Shown here: positions 1-5,009 of the stretch, in pieces | Layout of the letters: every line of letters starts with the position of its first letter | Numbering within the stretch: position 1 is the stretch's first letter | Source of the DNA: UBA6912 sp041611095 | GTDB lineage: Bacteria; Actinomycetota; Acidimicrobiia; Spongiisociales; UBA5794 | Direction: 5' to 3' | Assembly: GCA_041611095.1 (NCBI GenBank) | Contig: JBFINP010000128.1 | Span: 1-5,009 of the forward strand | DNA length: 5,009 nucleotides | Position numbers and translations under genes: made by a program | The notes under the pieces: model-generated | What the model was told of the DNA's origin: nothing | The model's database searches: none | What the model saw: the letters and a program-made list of their open reading frames with translations, nothing else

Positions 1-132
1 CCCAAGCTCGGCGTATACCAACCGATCGGCGAGTACGACCGTGACGTGCTGCTACAGGACCTCACCGCCCACCTCACCTTCGGCGCCGCATTGGGGATCG
101 CATACCGGCTGCTCGCCGGATCGAGCGACTGA
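1..132 (+). CDS. C-terminal fragment of a small membrane protein (5' end outside window)
   Basis: The first reading frame is open from base 1 to a TGA at 130-132 and gives the last 43 residues of a protein whose start lies outside the window. The fragment begins PKLGVYQPIGEYD and ends in a hydrophobic segment (HLTFGAALGIAYRLLAG), which looks like a final transmembrane helix before a short polar tail. The 'EYD...L..DL..HL.FG...G.AYRLL' arrangement resembles the C-termini of small uncharacterised integral membrane proteins (DUF1440/YagU-like). That resemblance is from memory and weak, so I assign no function. The next gene on the same strand starts 86 bases downstream, so co-transcription is possible. 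That this is a real coding end is fairly secure; the family is not. Confidence 0.65.
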   Translation, partial: PKLGVYQPIGEYDRDVLLQDLTAHLTFGAALGIAYRLLAGSSD

Positions 133-144
133 GCACGCCCAGTC

Positions 145-168
145 ACTTGGCGCAAGTACTTGGCGCAA
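145..168. repeat. Two tandem copies of an 11-base unit, with a palindrome at the junction
   Basis: The unit ACTTGGCGCAA occurs at 145-155 and again at 158-168, giving a 13-base period. The junction forms a perfect 10-base palindrome, CAAGTACTTG (153-162). It lies in the only non-coding gap (133-217) between the left-edge gene and the DUF1059-like gene, about 50 bases upstream of the latter's start. It could be a regulator-binding site or a chance local duplication; no -10/-35 pair can be placed convincingly around it. Confidence 0.4.
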
Positions 169-206
169 CCGCGTAGCGTTTGTCGCGATCGAAGCGCCGG
201 TGTCAC

Positions 207-213
207 AGGAGGT
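207..213 (+). promoter_or_regulatory. Ribosome-binding site that fixes the TTG start of the DUF1059-like gene
   Basis: AGGAGGT is a full Shine-Dalgarno match. It lies four bases upstream of TTG at 218. The frame stays open well upstream (to about base 41), so this site is what decides the start. Confidence 0.75.
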
Positions 214-217
214 GCTC

Positions 218-400
218 TTGGCGTACGAGTACGTGTGCGGTCAGGTCGTCGACGGGTGCCCACACAAGATCAGGGGCGACGACAAGCAGGACGTCGAGCG
301 CAAGGCGCACACGCATTTACGGGACGTGCACGCGATCGAGGAGCTCGACCTGGAGCGGCGAACGGCCGTCGGTGCCGCGATCCGGCGCACCTACGGTTGA
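218..400 (+). CDS. Small DUF1059-like protein with a Cys/His cluster
   Basis: This encodes a 60-residue soluble protein beginning (M)AYEYVCGQVVDGCPHKIRG and ending in TGA at 398-400. The start is TTG, chosen because a near-perfect AGGAGGT lies four bases upstream; no in-frame start further up has such a site. The residues Cys7, Cys14, His31, His33 and His38, with the pattern C-x6-C-P-H...GDD...K-A-x-x-H-x4-H, match my recollection of the short DUF1059 family, whose function is unknown. The spacing of two cysteines and several histidines would suit a bound metal ion, but that is inference. It has no signal peptide or membrane segment. The gene stands alone on the plus strand and converges with the HdeD-like gene, with only 18 bases between the stop codons. 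Family assignment is moderately confident. Confidence 0.75.
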   Translation: MAYEYVCGQVVDGCPHKIRGDDKQDVERKAHTHLRDVHAIEELDLERRTAVGAAIRRTYG

Positions 401-421
401 TCCGTTCGGGCGGCCGGATCA
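398..421. terminator. Inverted repeat spanning both convergent stop codons (candidate bidirectional terminator)
   Basis: TGATCCG (398-404) and CGGATCA (415-421) form a perfect 7-bp stem with a 10-base loop. The outer three bases of each arm are the stop codon of the DUF1059-like gene (398-400) and, on the other strand, of the HdeD-like gene (419-421). Because the repeat is symmetrical it would fold in both transcripts. No T-run follows on either side, so it is not a classical intrinsic terminator, though U-tract-less hairpins are common in high-GC actinobacteria. Confidence 0.45.
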
Positions 422-958
422 GGCCCTTTCGATATTCCTCGCCTCCATGGCAACCAGCAGCGTGACCGCCCCACGCACGATCAGCAGGATGCCGACCAGC
501 AGCGTGATCACGCGCAGGGTCGGGTCGGGCCACGCCAGCACGATTGCACCGGCGCCTACCGACACCAGCCCGTCGAGGGCGGTGCGGGTACGCGACCCGG
601 AGTCGGTGGCAGCCGCCGCCAGCCTCACGACGCCGGAAACTACCCAGAAGATGCCGACGACCACGACGATCAGCTCGATGATGCGCAGCGGCTCCCGCAT
701 GACGAGGAGCCCGGCGACGACGCCGAGGAGTCCGACGAAGATCACCATCCACCGACCGCCGCTCTCTGGACCGAGCACGCCCAGGAAGACCTGGAGCACC
801 CCGGCGAGCAGGAGCTGAAGGCCGACGAGGACCGCAACGACGGTCAGCGTGGCGCTCGGCCAGACGACGATGGCGATCCCGATCACCAGGTTCAGGACGC
901 CGATAACGGCCAGGAACGGCCAGATTCGTATTGGAGCGATGCGCGTTGAATCTGTCAT
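419..958 (-). CDS. HdeD family (DUF308) six-helix membrane protein
   Basis: This encodes a 179-residue, very hydrophobic protein with six predicted transmembrane helices, at about residues 12-32, 38-62, 71-87, 92-116, 128-143 and 147-171. Three consecutive repeats are visible, each with the pattern G-x-x-x-(hydrophobic)-P-x-x-(hydrophobic)-G-(hydrophobic), near residues 23-57, 77-113 and 130-168. That threefold two-helix repeat and the length are typical of the HdeD/DUF308 family. Escherichia coli HdeD is linked to acid resistance; for actinobacterial relatives the role is unknown. I chose the ATG at 958, which starts MTDSTRIAPIR just before helix 1. A TTG at 1000 would add 14 residues but has no ribosome-binding site. 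Upstream of 958 there is only a weak GGGA. The gene lies 42 bases downstream of the ceramidase-like gene on the same strand and is probably co-transcribed with it. Confidence 0.88.
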   Translation of the reverse strand: MTDSTRIAPIRIWPFLAVIGVLNLVIGIAIVVWPSATLTVVAVLVGLQLLLAGVLQVFLGVLGPESGGRWMVIFVGLLGVVAGLLVMREPLRIIELIVVVVGIFWVVSGVVRLAAAATDSGSRTRTALDGLVSVGAGAIVLAWPDPTLRVITLLVGILLIVRGAVTLLVAMEARNIERA

Positions 959-1000
959 GGGGTCCCATCTTGGCAGCCCGAAGGTGCCGAGTGCCGTCAA

Positions 1001-1687
1001 TCACGACGCGGCCGAGCTCGGAGCGAAGGCGAGCGTGCCGTAGAGCGCCAGCGCGTAGGCGGTGATTAGATGCCATAGGGCGTGGCCCTGGTACAGGCCG
1101 GCGGGGGCGCACAGCGGAGCTCCCGTGCGGCCAAGGACGTTGATGGCAGCGGCGATCGCGACGATGGCGAGCAGCCACGCCGCCCTGCGAACTTCGAACG
1201 CCGGCCTCCGGCCCGTGCGGTACATCGACAGCTCGAGGCCGCCCGCAGCGACGGCCAACGCGCCGGTGACCGGGCCGCTTGCGTCGGGCGCAGCAGCGAA
1301 GAGGAGGCCCAGGATCGTCGTCAGCACGGCGAAGCCGGCAAGCCGCCCGGTTTCGGTCCAGCCGAGCAGCGTGCCGGTCCCGCGGGCGACGACGAGGGCG
1401 AAGACCGCGGCGATCGACAGATCGTGGACGACGCGGGCGGCCGGTGGCATGGGTCCGTGAAAGAGGAGGCTGCCGACGCCGACGGCGACGACGACGGCGG
1501 CAAACACAACTGCAATGCGCTGCTCCACGGGTCGCCATCGCGTCGCCCGCAACGCCAGCCACATTCCGGCCGCCACGTAGGCGACGCTCGACAGGGCGTT
1601 GACGGGCTGGGCGAGGAGGCCGGAACCAATGGCCTCACAGTCGCTCTCGCCGATTCCGGCCAGCGCAATGGCCGCGATGTAGTGCAC
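1001..1687 (-). CDS. Ceramidase-like (CREST superfamily) membrane hydrolase
   Basis: This encodes about 228 residues with roughly seven hydrophobic segments. The conserved residues of the CREST superfamily (alkaline ceramidases, PAQR receptors and related membrane hydrolases) are in order: DCE (16-18), QPVNALSS with the conserved serine (27-34), LLFHGP with His77, VHDLS with Asp89, and QGHALWHLITA with His202 and His206. In this superfamily three histidines and an aspartate hold a catalytic zinc in the membrane, so amide or lipid hydrolysis is a fair expectation; the substrate cannot be told. The start is uncertain. I chose GTG at 1687 because upstream codons give an arginine-rich, non-membrane stretch. 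Its GAGG sits unusually close, and CACAAT six bases upstream could be a -10 element for a leaderless message. GTG at 1750 is the alternative. The TGA at 1001-1003 is 42 bases before the HdeD-like start. Confidence 0.78.
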   Translation of the reverse strand: MHYIAAIALAGIGESDCEAIGSGLLAQPVNALSSVAYVAAGMWLALRATRWRPVEQRIAVVFAAVVVAVGVGSLLFHGPMPPAARVVHDLSIAAVFALVVARGTGTLLGWTETGRLAGFAVLTTILGLLFAAAPDASGPVTGALAVAAGGLELSMYRTGRRPAFEVRRAAWLLAIVAIAAAINVLGRTGAPLCAPAGLYQGHALWHLITAYALALYGTLAFAPSSAAS

Positions 1688-1715
1688 GACCTCATTGTGG
1701 CGGGCTCTGCGAACG

Positions 1716-1730
1716 GCTCGCTGCGCTCGC
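1716..1730. repeat. Short direct repeat GCTCGC-TGC-GCTCGC in the intergenic gap
   Basis: GCTCGC occurs twice separated by TGC, in the 125-base gap between the acetyltransferase and the ceramidase-like gene. Similar motifs are scattered between genes in some GC-rich genomes, so it may be a copy of a dispersed element; a single copy in this window cannot show that. The rest of the gap holds the palindrome at its right end and no convincing -35/-10 pair. Confidence 0.3.
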
Positions 1731-1803
1731 CTGACCCTCTCACATCGCACCGCTCTGTGATCCCCGTTGGCTCGCCCGGCGTACCCGAGGCCCCCAGTGA
1801 GGT

Positions 1804-1817
1804 GCTGACCGGTCAGC
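1804..1817. repeat. Perfect 14-bp palindrome at the 3' end of the acetyltransferase gene
   Basis: GCTGACCGGTCAGC is its own reverse complement and contains the acetyltransferase stop codon (TGA on the minus strand, 1813-1815). With no loop bases it would be a poor hairpin. It is better viewed as a possible dimeric-protein site ahead of the ceramidase-like gene, or as part of a weak transcript end. Confidence 0.4.
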
Positions 1818-2361
1818 TCAGCGGGCAGACGAAGTGGATGTCTTCGGGCTCGAGGGCCAGCAATCTGGGATGGACGCGATCGCCGGCGAGTTCGCATCCC
1901 CGGCTGAGGTAGAACCCGACGGCCGAGTCACTCGGCGTTGCCGACACGTACATAGAAGGCGCGCCAGAGTTGCGGGCCACCTCTACCGCAGCCGCCCACA
2001 GCGCCGATGCGACCCCGCGACGACGATGCGGCCGGCTCACGTACAGGGCTCCCAGCCAGGCCCGATCCGGCTCGAAGTCGCCGTCCACGATGGCGAAGCC
2101 GATCATCTCATCGTTGTCGAACGCACCGAGGAAGGCCGCCCCACGCTCGACGACGGGCGCCCAGAATGCGATGAGCGCAGCGACGCTGTGCTCTCCATCG
2201 CCCGTTAGGTCCCAAGCAGGGACGGTGTAGTCGATCGGCTCGGCCGTGAGGCGCTTGGCGACCAACGAGTATCGGATCGTCTGGTGCTCGGAGCGATCGA
2301 TGGACGAAACGAGCCCCATGTCCGTGGGCGACAGCCGACGGATGCGCAGCGAGTCATGCAC
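1813..2361 (-). CDS. GNAT family N-acetyltransferase
   Basis: This encodes about 182 residues that transfer an acetyl group from acetyl-CoA to an unknown amine. The fold markers are in order: an N-terminal strand LRIRRLSPTD (5-14), the strand AFLGAFDNDEMIGFAIVDG (76-94), the core strand WLGALYVSR (102-110), the acetyl-CoA pyrophosphate loop PHRRRGVASA (111-120, R-x-x-G-x-A), and the C-terminal motif SAVGFYLSRGCEL (146-158). Length suits a single GNAT domain. It has no membrane segment and is probably cytoplasmic. The start is uncertain. GTG at 2361 overlaps the transporter's stop by eight bases and leads straight into the domain. ATG at 2394 has GGAG three bases upstream, but it would add 11 residues that look like out-of-frame sequence. 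The overlap implies translational coupling to the transporter. The substrate cannot be inferred. Confidence 0.85.
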   Translation of the reverse strand: MHDSLRIRRLSPTDMGLVSSIDRSEHQTIRYSLVAKRLTAEPIDYTVPAWDLTGDGEHSVAALIAFWAPVVERGAAFLGAFDNDEMIGFAIVDGDFEPDRAWLGALYVSRPHRRRGVASALWAAAVEVARNSGAPSMYVSATPSDSAVGFYLSRGCELAGDRVHPRLLALEPEDIHFVCPLS

Positions 2362-4492
2362 GGACGGCGCTCTCGTCGGGAATCGCCGGCGCATCGACTC
2401 CGTCTCGCGCCAGCAGAGCGGGGATGACGAGCATCGCCGTCAACGCGGCCGTGAGCATCGCCACCCACATGATTTGCGACACCTGAGGATGGATCGCCAG
2501 GGGTGAGAGCCACAGGGCGCTGAGGGCGACGGCGATGCCGAGGGCGTTCGCCACGATGGGCCGTCCGGCGCGATCGATGGCCCGGTAGACGTAGCCGGGA
2601 CCGTCGCGGCGGGCGTAGTCGATGGCGGCGACGAAATGGATGGCGTAGTCGATACCTACCCCGATGACGATGCCCGAGATCACCGCCGTGAGCAGGTTGA
2701 GCTGGATCCCGGAGATGGCGATGAACCCCAACATCGTCGCGACGGTCAATGCGATCGGCACCAGGGATACGAGCGTCTGTCGCAGGTTCCGGTACGAGAT
2801 GAGCAGCATCGCCGTCACCAGGACGAAGGCCACGAAGAGCGATACGAACTGGGCATTGAGGACGAGCCGTGCGATCTCGTCCCACACCACGGGCATGCCG
2901 GTCAAGACGCGGATCTCCGGGGTCGCCTCGGCGAAGTCGAGCCAGGTGCGGAGGTCCTCGGTGGCGAAGTCGGACGGGAGGACGAGGAAGCGAAGGCCGT
3001 CGTCGCTCACCAGGTCGCCCACCGGGAGCGTCACGTCCCCATCGAGCACCGCAGCGAGTTGCTCGGGGGGTAGGGAGGCTGCGACATCGGCGAGGGAGAA
3101 CACCTCCCGCACCCCGCCGAGCTCCTCGAACTCGGCCGAAACGACCGCCAGACCGGCGAGCTGGGACGGACCCGCCGCGGGGTCGAAGACGAACTCGCCG
3201 ACGAGCGGAGTGGCTCCGCCGAACAGCTCCTCGGTCCGCTCGAAGGCCTCCCGCACGGGGTCGTTCGCCTTGAAGAAGAAGAGCTGGTCGGGATTCACGT
3301 CGAGCCGGGGGAGCGTGATCGCCGAGAAGGCGAGGAGTCCGAGGGTGAGGGCGATCGCCGGCGTTCGGGTGCGCACCAGGCCCTTGAGCCTCCTCGTCAC
3401 CCTTGGTCCGATGAGCGCCTGGTGATGGCGGGCCTCGATGCGGAGCCCGGAAAGGAGCGCCGGCAACGAGAAGAAGGAGATGATCCCGGCGAAGGTGATG
3501 CCGATCGCCGTGAAGAGACCGAGCTGCCGGATGGGGCTGACGTCGGTGAAGACCAGCGACAAGAAGCCGGCTGCCGTCGAGATCGTCGTGAGGATCATCG
3601 GTATCCCGACCTCGGAGAGCGCGGACTCGACCCGAAGAACCGGGTCGTCGGCGCCGGCCTCCTGGAAATGAGCGACGAAATGGAGCCCGTCGGCCGACCC
3701 CATGACGATCACGAAGATCGGCACGATCACGGTGACGATGTCGATCTCTCGCCCGAGGCCGAAGATCAGGCCGAAGGTCCAAAGTGCACCGAGCCCGGCG
3801 GGGATGAGCGCGAGGGCGCTGAGTCGGCGGTCGCCAATCGTTGCGAAGAACACGAGGACGAGCAGCGCGATGACAACCGGTGGAATGATCAGGAGGAAGA
3901 ACGACAACTTGTCGAGCACCGTGGCGAACACCACCGGGTTGCCGGAGAACGTCAGCTCGACGCCCTCCGGAGTCGCAACATCGTCGACCGCTCTGGCGAC
4001 TCCGATCGAGTCTTCGGAAGGCGCGACGAACATCAGCGCATGGCGGCTGTCCTCGCTGAGGAGCAGCGGGCGGAGCGGGCTCGCCTCGAGCGCCATCGTG
4101 ATCACTCCGGGGGGCGCGGCAGCGATCGCATCGGGCGTCAGCGGTTCGCCCGTCACCGGATTCGTTGCCGGCACGAGCGACGTGACGCTGCTGACACCGT
4201 CGACGGCTGCCAGCCGATCGCGCAGCTCGGCGAGCGCCACCAGATTGGTGGTGTCGAGGAATGTTGCTCCCTCCGGAAGCGACGCGACCACGTTGATCGG
4301 ATCCGGCGAGTCGTACTTGTCCTGCAGCTCGGCGAATGCCTCACCGGTCTCGTTGCCTTCGAGCACGAACGAGGCGACGTCGGCGTTGAAGTCCATCCGG
4401 AAGAGCATCAAGGCACTCACCAGCGTCAGCACCCCGGTCGCCGCGAGCACCTGCTTGCGGTGATGGACGATGAACTTGGCGATGGCTTGCAT
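2354..4492 (-). CDS. RND/MMPL superfamily exporter
   Basis: This encodes a 712-residue transporter that would use the proton gradient to move a substrate, perhaps a lipid or other hydrophobic compound, out of the inner membrane. It has the classic two-half layout. Helix 1 is at about 14-32, followed by an extracytoplasmic domain (33-196) and helices 2-6 (197-219, 224-244, 251-270, 297-315, 327-350). Helix 7 (376-394) leads into a second extracytoplasmic domain (395-544), then helices 8-12 (545-566, 572-592, 597-620, 644-663, 672-693). The helix-4 motif GSADGLHFVAHF (265-276) and helix-10 motif GVGIDYAIHF (611-620) carry Asp268 and Asp615, the likely proton-relay residues. The layout fits the 'predicted exporter of the RND superfamily' group (COG1033) better than large mycobacterial MmpL. 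It starts at ATG 4492 and has no clear ribosome-binding site. It follows the 63-residue membrane protein and overlaps the acetyltransferase. No partner outer-membrane or adaptor gene is in view. Confidence 0.92.
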   Translation of the reverse strand: MQAIAKFIVHHRKQVLAATGVLTLVSALMLFRMDFNADVASFVLEGNETGEAFAELQDKYDSPDPINVVASLPEGATFLDTTNLVALAELRDRLAAVDGVSSVTSLVPATNPVTGEPLTPDAIAAAPPGVITMALEASPLRPLLLSEDSRHALMFVAPSEDSIGVARAVDDVATPEGVELTFSGNPVVFATVLDKLSFFLLIIPPVVIALLVLVFFATIGDRRLSALALIPAGLGALWTFGLIFGLGREIDIVTVIVPIFVIVMGSADGLHFVAHFQEAGADDPVLRVESALSEVGIPMILTTISTAAGFLSLVFTDVSPIRQLGLFTAIGITFAGIISFFSLPALLSGLRIEARHHQALIGPRVTRRLKGLVRTRTPAIALTLGLLAFSAITLPRLDVNPDQLFFFKANDPVREAFERTEELFGGATPLVGEFVFDPAAGPSQLAGLAVVSAEFEELGGVREVFSLADVAASLPPEQLAAVLDGDVTLPVGDLVSDDGLRFLVLPSDFATEDLRTWLDFAEATPEIRVLTGMPVVWDEIARLVLNAQFVSLFVAFVLVTAMLLISYRNLRQTLVSLVPIALTVATMLGFIAISGIQLNLLTAVISGIVIGVGIDYAIHFVAAIDYARRDGPGYVYRAIDRAGRPIVANALGIAVALSALWLSPLAIHPQVSQIMWVAMLTAALTAMLVIPALLARDGVDAPAIPDESAVRA

Positions 4493-4501
4493 GCCTGGCC
4501 G

Positions 4502-4507
4502 AATCTA
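4502..4507 (-). promoter_or_regulatory. Candidate -10 element just upstream of the exporter start
   Basis: On the minus strand TAGATT (TANNNT pattern) ends nine bases before the ATG at 4492, where no Shine-Dalgarno sequence is visible. That position would give a leader of only two or three bases. No good -35 is seen. The 49-base gap could equally be a plain operon spacer. Confidence 0.3.
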
Positions 4508-4541
4508 GGCCTTGGGTCGTCCGGGCACCGATCGAAACGGG

Positions 4542-4733
4542 CTAACGGTCGCGGAGCCTCCACTTCGGGACGCCCCAGTACTGGGCGACGAGGCCGCTCA
4601 CCATCCACAGGCCGATGGCGATCACGAGCCCGACCATGAAGTCGTAGCTCTCGCTGAACAGCCCGAGCAACAGGACGACGACGCCGGCCACCCCCATCAA
4701 GCCCACGATGAGCTGCTTCGTGTTCTCGGCCAT
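4542..4733 (-). CDS. 63-residue two-helix membrane protein of unknown function
   Basis: This encodes (M)AENTKQLIVG... to ...PKWRLRDR, ending in TAG at 4542-4544. Two hydrophobic helices, at about residues 7-26 and 32-51, are joined by a short acidic-polar turn (SESYD). The C-terminal tail is basic, so both ends probably face the cytoplasm. ATG at 4733 is set by a strong GGGAGGT five bases upstream; the frame stays open to 4988 but that stretch is not protein-like. I do not recognise a family. The gene is the first of the minus-strand run and sits 49 bases before the exporter, so it may be an accessory subunit of that exporter or an unrelated small membrane protein. It is divergent from the gene at 4917, with 183 bases between the two starts. 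Confidence 0.8.
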   Translation of the reverse strand: MAENTKQLIVGLMGVAGVVVLLLGLFSESYDFMVGLVIAIGLWMVSGLVAQYWGVPKWRLRDR

Positions 4734-4738
4734 GCCGT

Positions 4739-4745
4739 ACCTCCC
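4739..4745 (-). promoter_or_regulatory. Ribosome-binding site of the 63-residue membrane protein
   Basis: GGGAGGT on the minus strand lies five bases before ATG 4733. It selects this start over the many possible upstream starts in the same open frame. Confidence 0.75.
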
Positions 4746-4859
4746 GTCGCTTTGGCCTTCGCCCCAATCTTGCGGGACGCGAACGTCATGGGTGAAGGTG
4801 CAGGAAGTCCTTCGCCGGCGATCACGGCCGGGTCGTTCGGCCGACGAGACGATTGGCGG

Positions 4860-4885
4860 GTTTCGACTCGCCCCGGCTCGGGTAT
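4860..4885 (+). promoter_or_regulatory. SigF/SigB-type stress promoter for the right-edge gene
   Basis: GTTT (4860-4863) and GGGTAT (4880-4885) are separated by 16 bases. This matches the known consensus for general-stress sigma factors of the SigF/SigB group (GTTT, 15-17 bases, GGGTAT or close variants). The -10 ends 31 bases before the GTG at 4917, which leaves room for a short leader containing the ribosome-binding site. The rest of the divergent region (4734-4859) shows short GC-rich inverted repeats (such as GGCCG/CGGCC around 4836-4852) but no convincing promoter for the minus-strand genes. Confidence 0.6.
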
Positions 4886-4904
4886 CTCCAGGAAGGTGGC
4901 GGAA

Positions 4905-4912
4905 AAGGAGGT
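4905..4912 (+). promoter_or_regulatory. Ribosome-binding site of the right-edge gene
   Basis: AAGGAGGT is a full Shine-Dalgarno match four bases before GTG 4917, and fixes that start. Confidence 0.75.
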
Positions 4913-4916
4913 CGTC

Positions 4917-5009
4917 GTGCCCGTACACAGGTCGAAAGACAGCCAGGGCCCCTACTACCAGTGGGGAGAGTCGGGTAAGAAGTACCATTACGAAGCCGGA
5001 GACAAGTCG
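4917..5009 (+). CDS. N-terminal fragment of a small basic protein (3' end outside window)
   Basis: The frame starts at GTG 4917 behind a strong AAGGAGGT and is open to the window edge, giving 31 residues: (M)PVHRSKDSQGPYYQWGESG, then KKYHYEAGDKS. The segment is polar, with many lysines and aromatic residues and no signal or membrane helix. The 'G.YYQWG.SGK.Y.Y..GD' pattern recalls short uncharacterised proteins seen in bacteria, archaea and phages, whose C-terminal half is usually lysine/alanine-rich and helical. That comparison is from memory and the function is unknown. A SigF-like promoter upstream suggests expression under stress or in stationary phase. It is divergent from the minus-strand run. 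Confidence 0.7.
   Translation, partial: MPVHRSKDSQGPYYQWGESGKKYHYEAGDKS

Noticed and set aside
41..217. N-terminal extension of the DUF1059-like gene to the ATG at 41
   Set aside because: It would overlap the left-edge gene out of frame, and the added residues are not protein-like. The strong ribosome-binding site at 207-213 points to TTG 218.
270..1562. Minus-strand open frame of 430 codons
   Set aside because: Arginine-rich shadow frame overlapping HdeD-like, the ceramidase-like gene and the opposite-strand DUF1059-like gene.
1688..1897. N-terminal extension of the ceramidase-like gene
   Set aside because: It runs into the acetyltransferase coding sequence and adds 70 arginine-rich residues not expected in front of the first membrane helix.
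1082..1912. Plus-strand open frame of 276 codons
   Set aside because: Antisense to the ceramidase-like gene, with low-complexity polar translation and no ribosome-binding site.
2205..3782. Minus-strand open frame of 525 codons in another frame inside the exporter
   Set aside because: Arginine/proline-rich low-complexity translation running through the exporter and into the acetyltransferase out of frame; no recognisable domain.
3422..4639. Long plus-strand open frame (405 codons) opposite the exporter
   Set aside because: The translation is extremely rich in Arg, Asp, Glu and His without any fold pattern. It is the usual antisense shadow of a high-GC gene; the exporter frame has clear helices and motifs.
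4799..4816. GAAGG/CCTTC inverted repeat in the divergent region
   Set aside because: Only five base pairs with a long loop; expected by chance in sequence of this composition.
4734..4988. N-terminal extension of the 63-residue membrane protein
   Set aside because: The extension crosses the divergent promoter region and overlaps the plus-strand gene at 4917. A strong ribosome-binding site precedes ATG 4733.

Overview
This window is high-GC, densely coded bacterial chromosome. The organism is probably an actinobacterium. The evidence is the heavy G/C bias at third codon positions, the TTG and GTG starts, the absence of A/T-rich spacers, and a promoter at 4860-4885 that fits the actinobacterial SigF/SigB-type consensus. 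I cannot assign a genus. There are no RNA genes, insertion sequences, CRISPR arrays or phage modules.

Layout. At the left edge is the last 43 residues of a plus-strand protein with a terminal hydrophobic helix (1-132). It is followed by a 60-residue DUF1059-like protein with a TTG start and a strong ribosome-binding site (218-400). From there to 4733 everything reads on the minus strand. In transcription order (right to left) the genes are: a 63-residue two-helix membrane protein (4733-4542), a 712-residue RND/MMPL-superfamily transporter (4492-2354), a GNAT acetyltransferase overlapping its end (about 2361-1813), a 125-base gap, a ceramidase-like (CREST-superfamily) seven-helix membrane hydrolase (about 1687-1001), and an HdeD/DUF308 six-helix protein (958-419). 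HdeD converges on the DUF1059-like gene, and a 7-bp inverted repeat spans both stop codons. At the right edge a plus-strand gene starts at 4917, divergent from the membrane-protein gene, and runs off the window after 31 codons.

How the genes may work together. The first three minus-strand genes form a probable operon whose core is the exporter. Ceramidase-like plus HdeD form a second pair. The shared theme is the cell envelope: four of the five minus-strand proteins are integral membrane proteins. HdeD-like and DUF1059 proteins, and the SigF-like promoter, suggest a general-stress flavour, but that is inference. I see no clear evidence for a new multi-gene system. The best leads are the SigF-like promoter of the right-edge gene, the small membrane protein paired with the exporter, and the ceramidase-like/HdeD pair.
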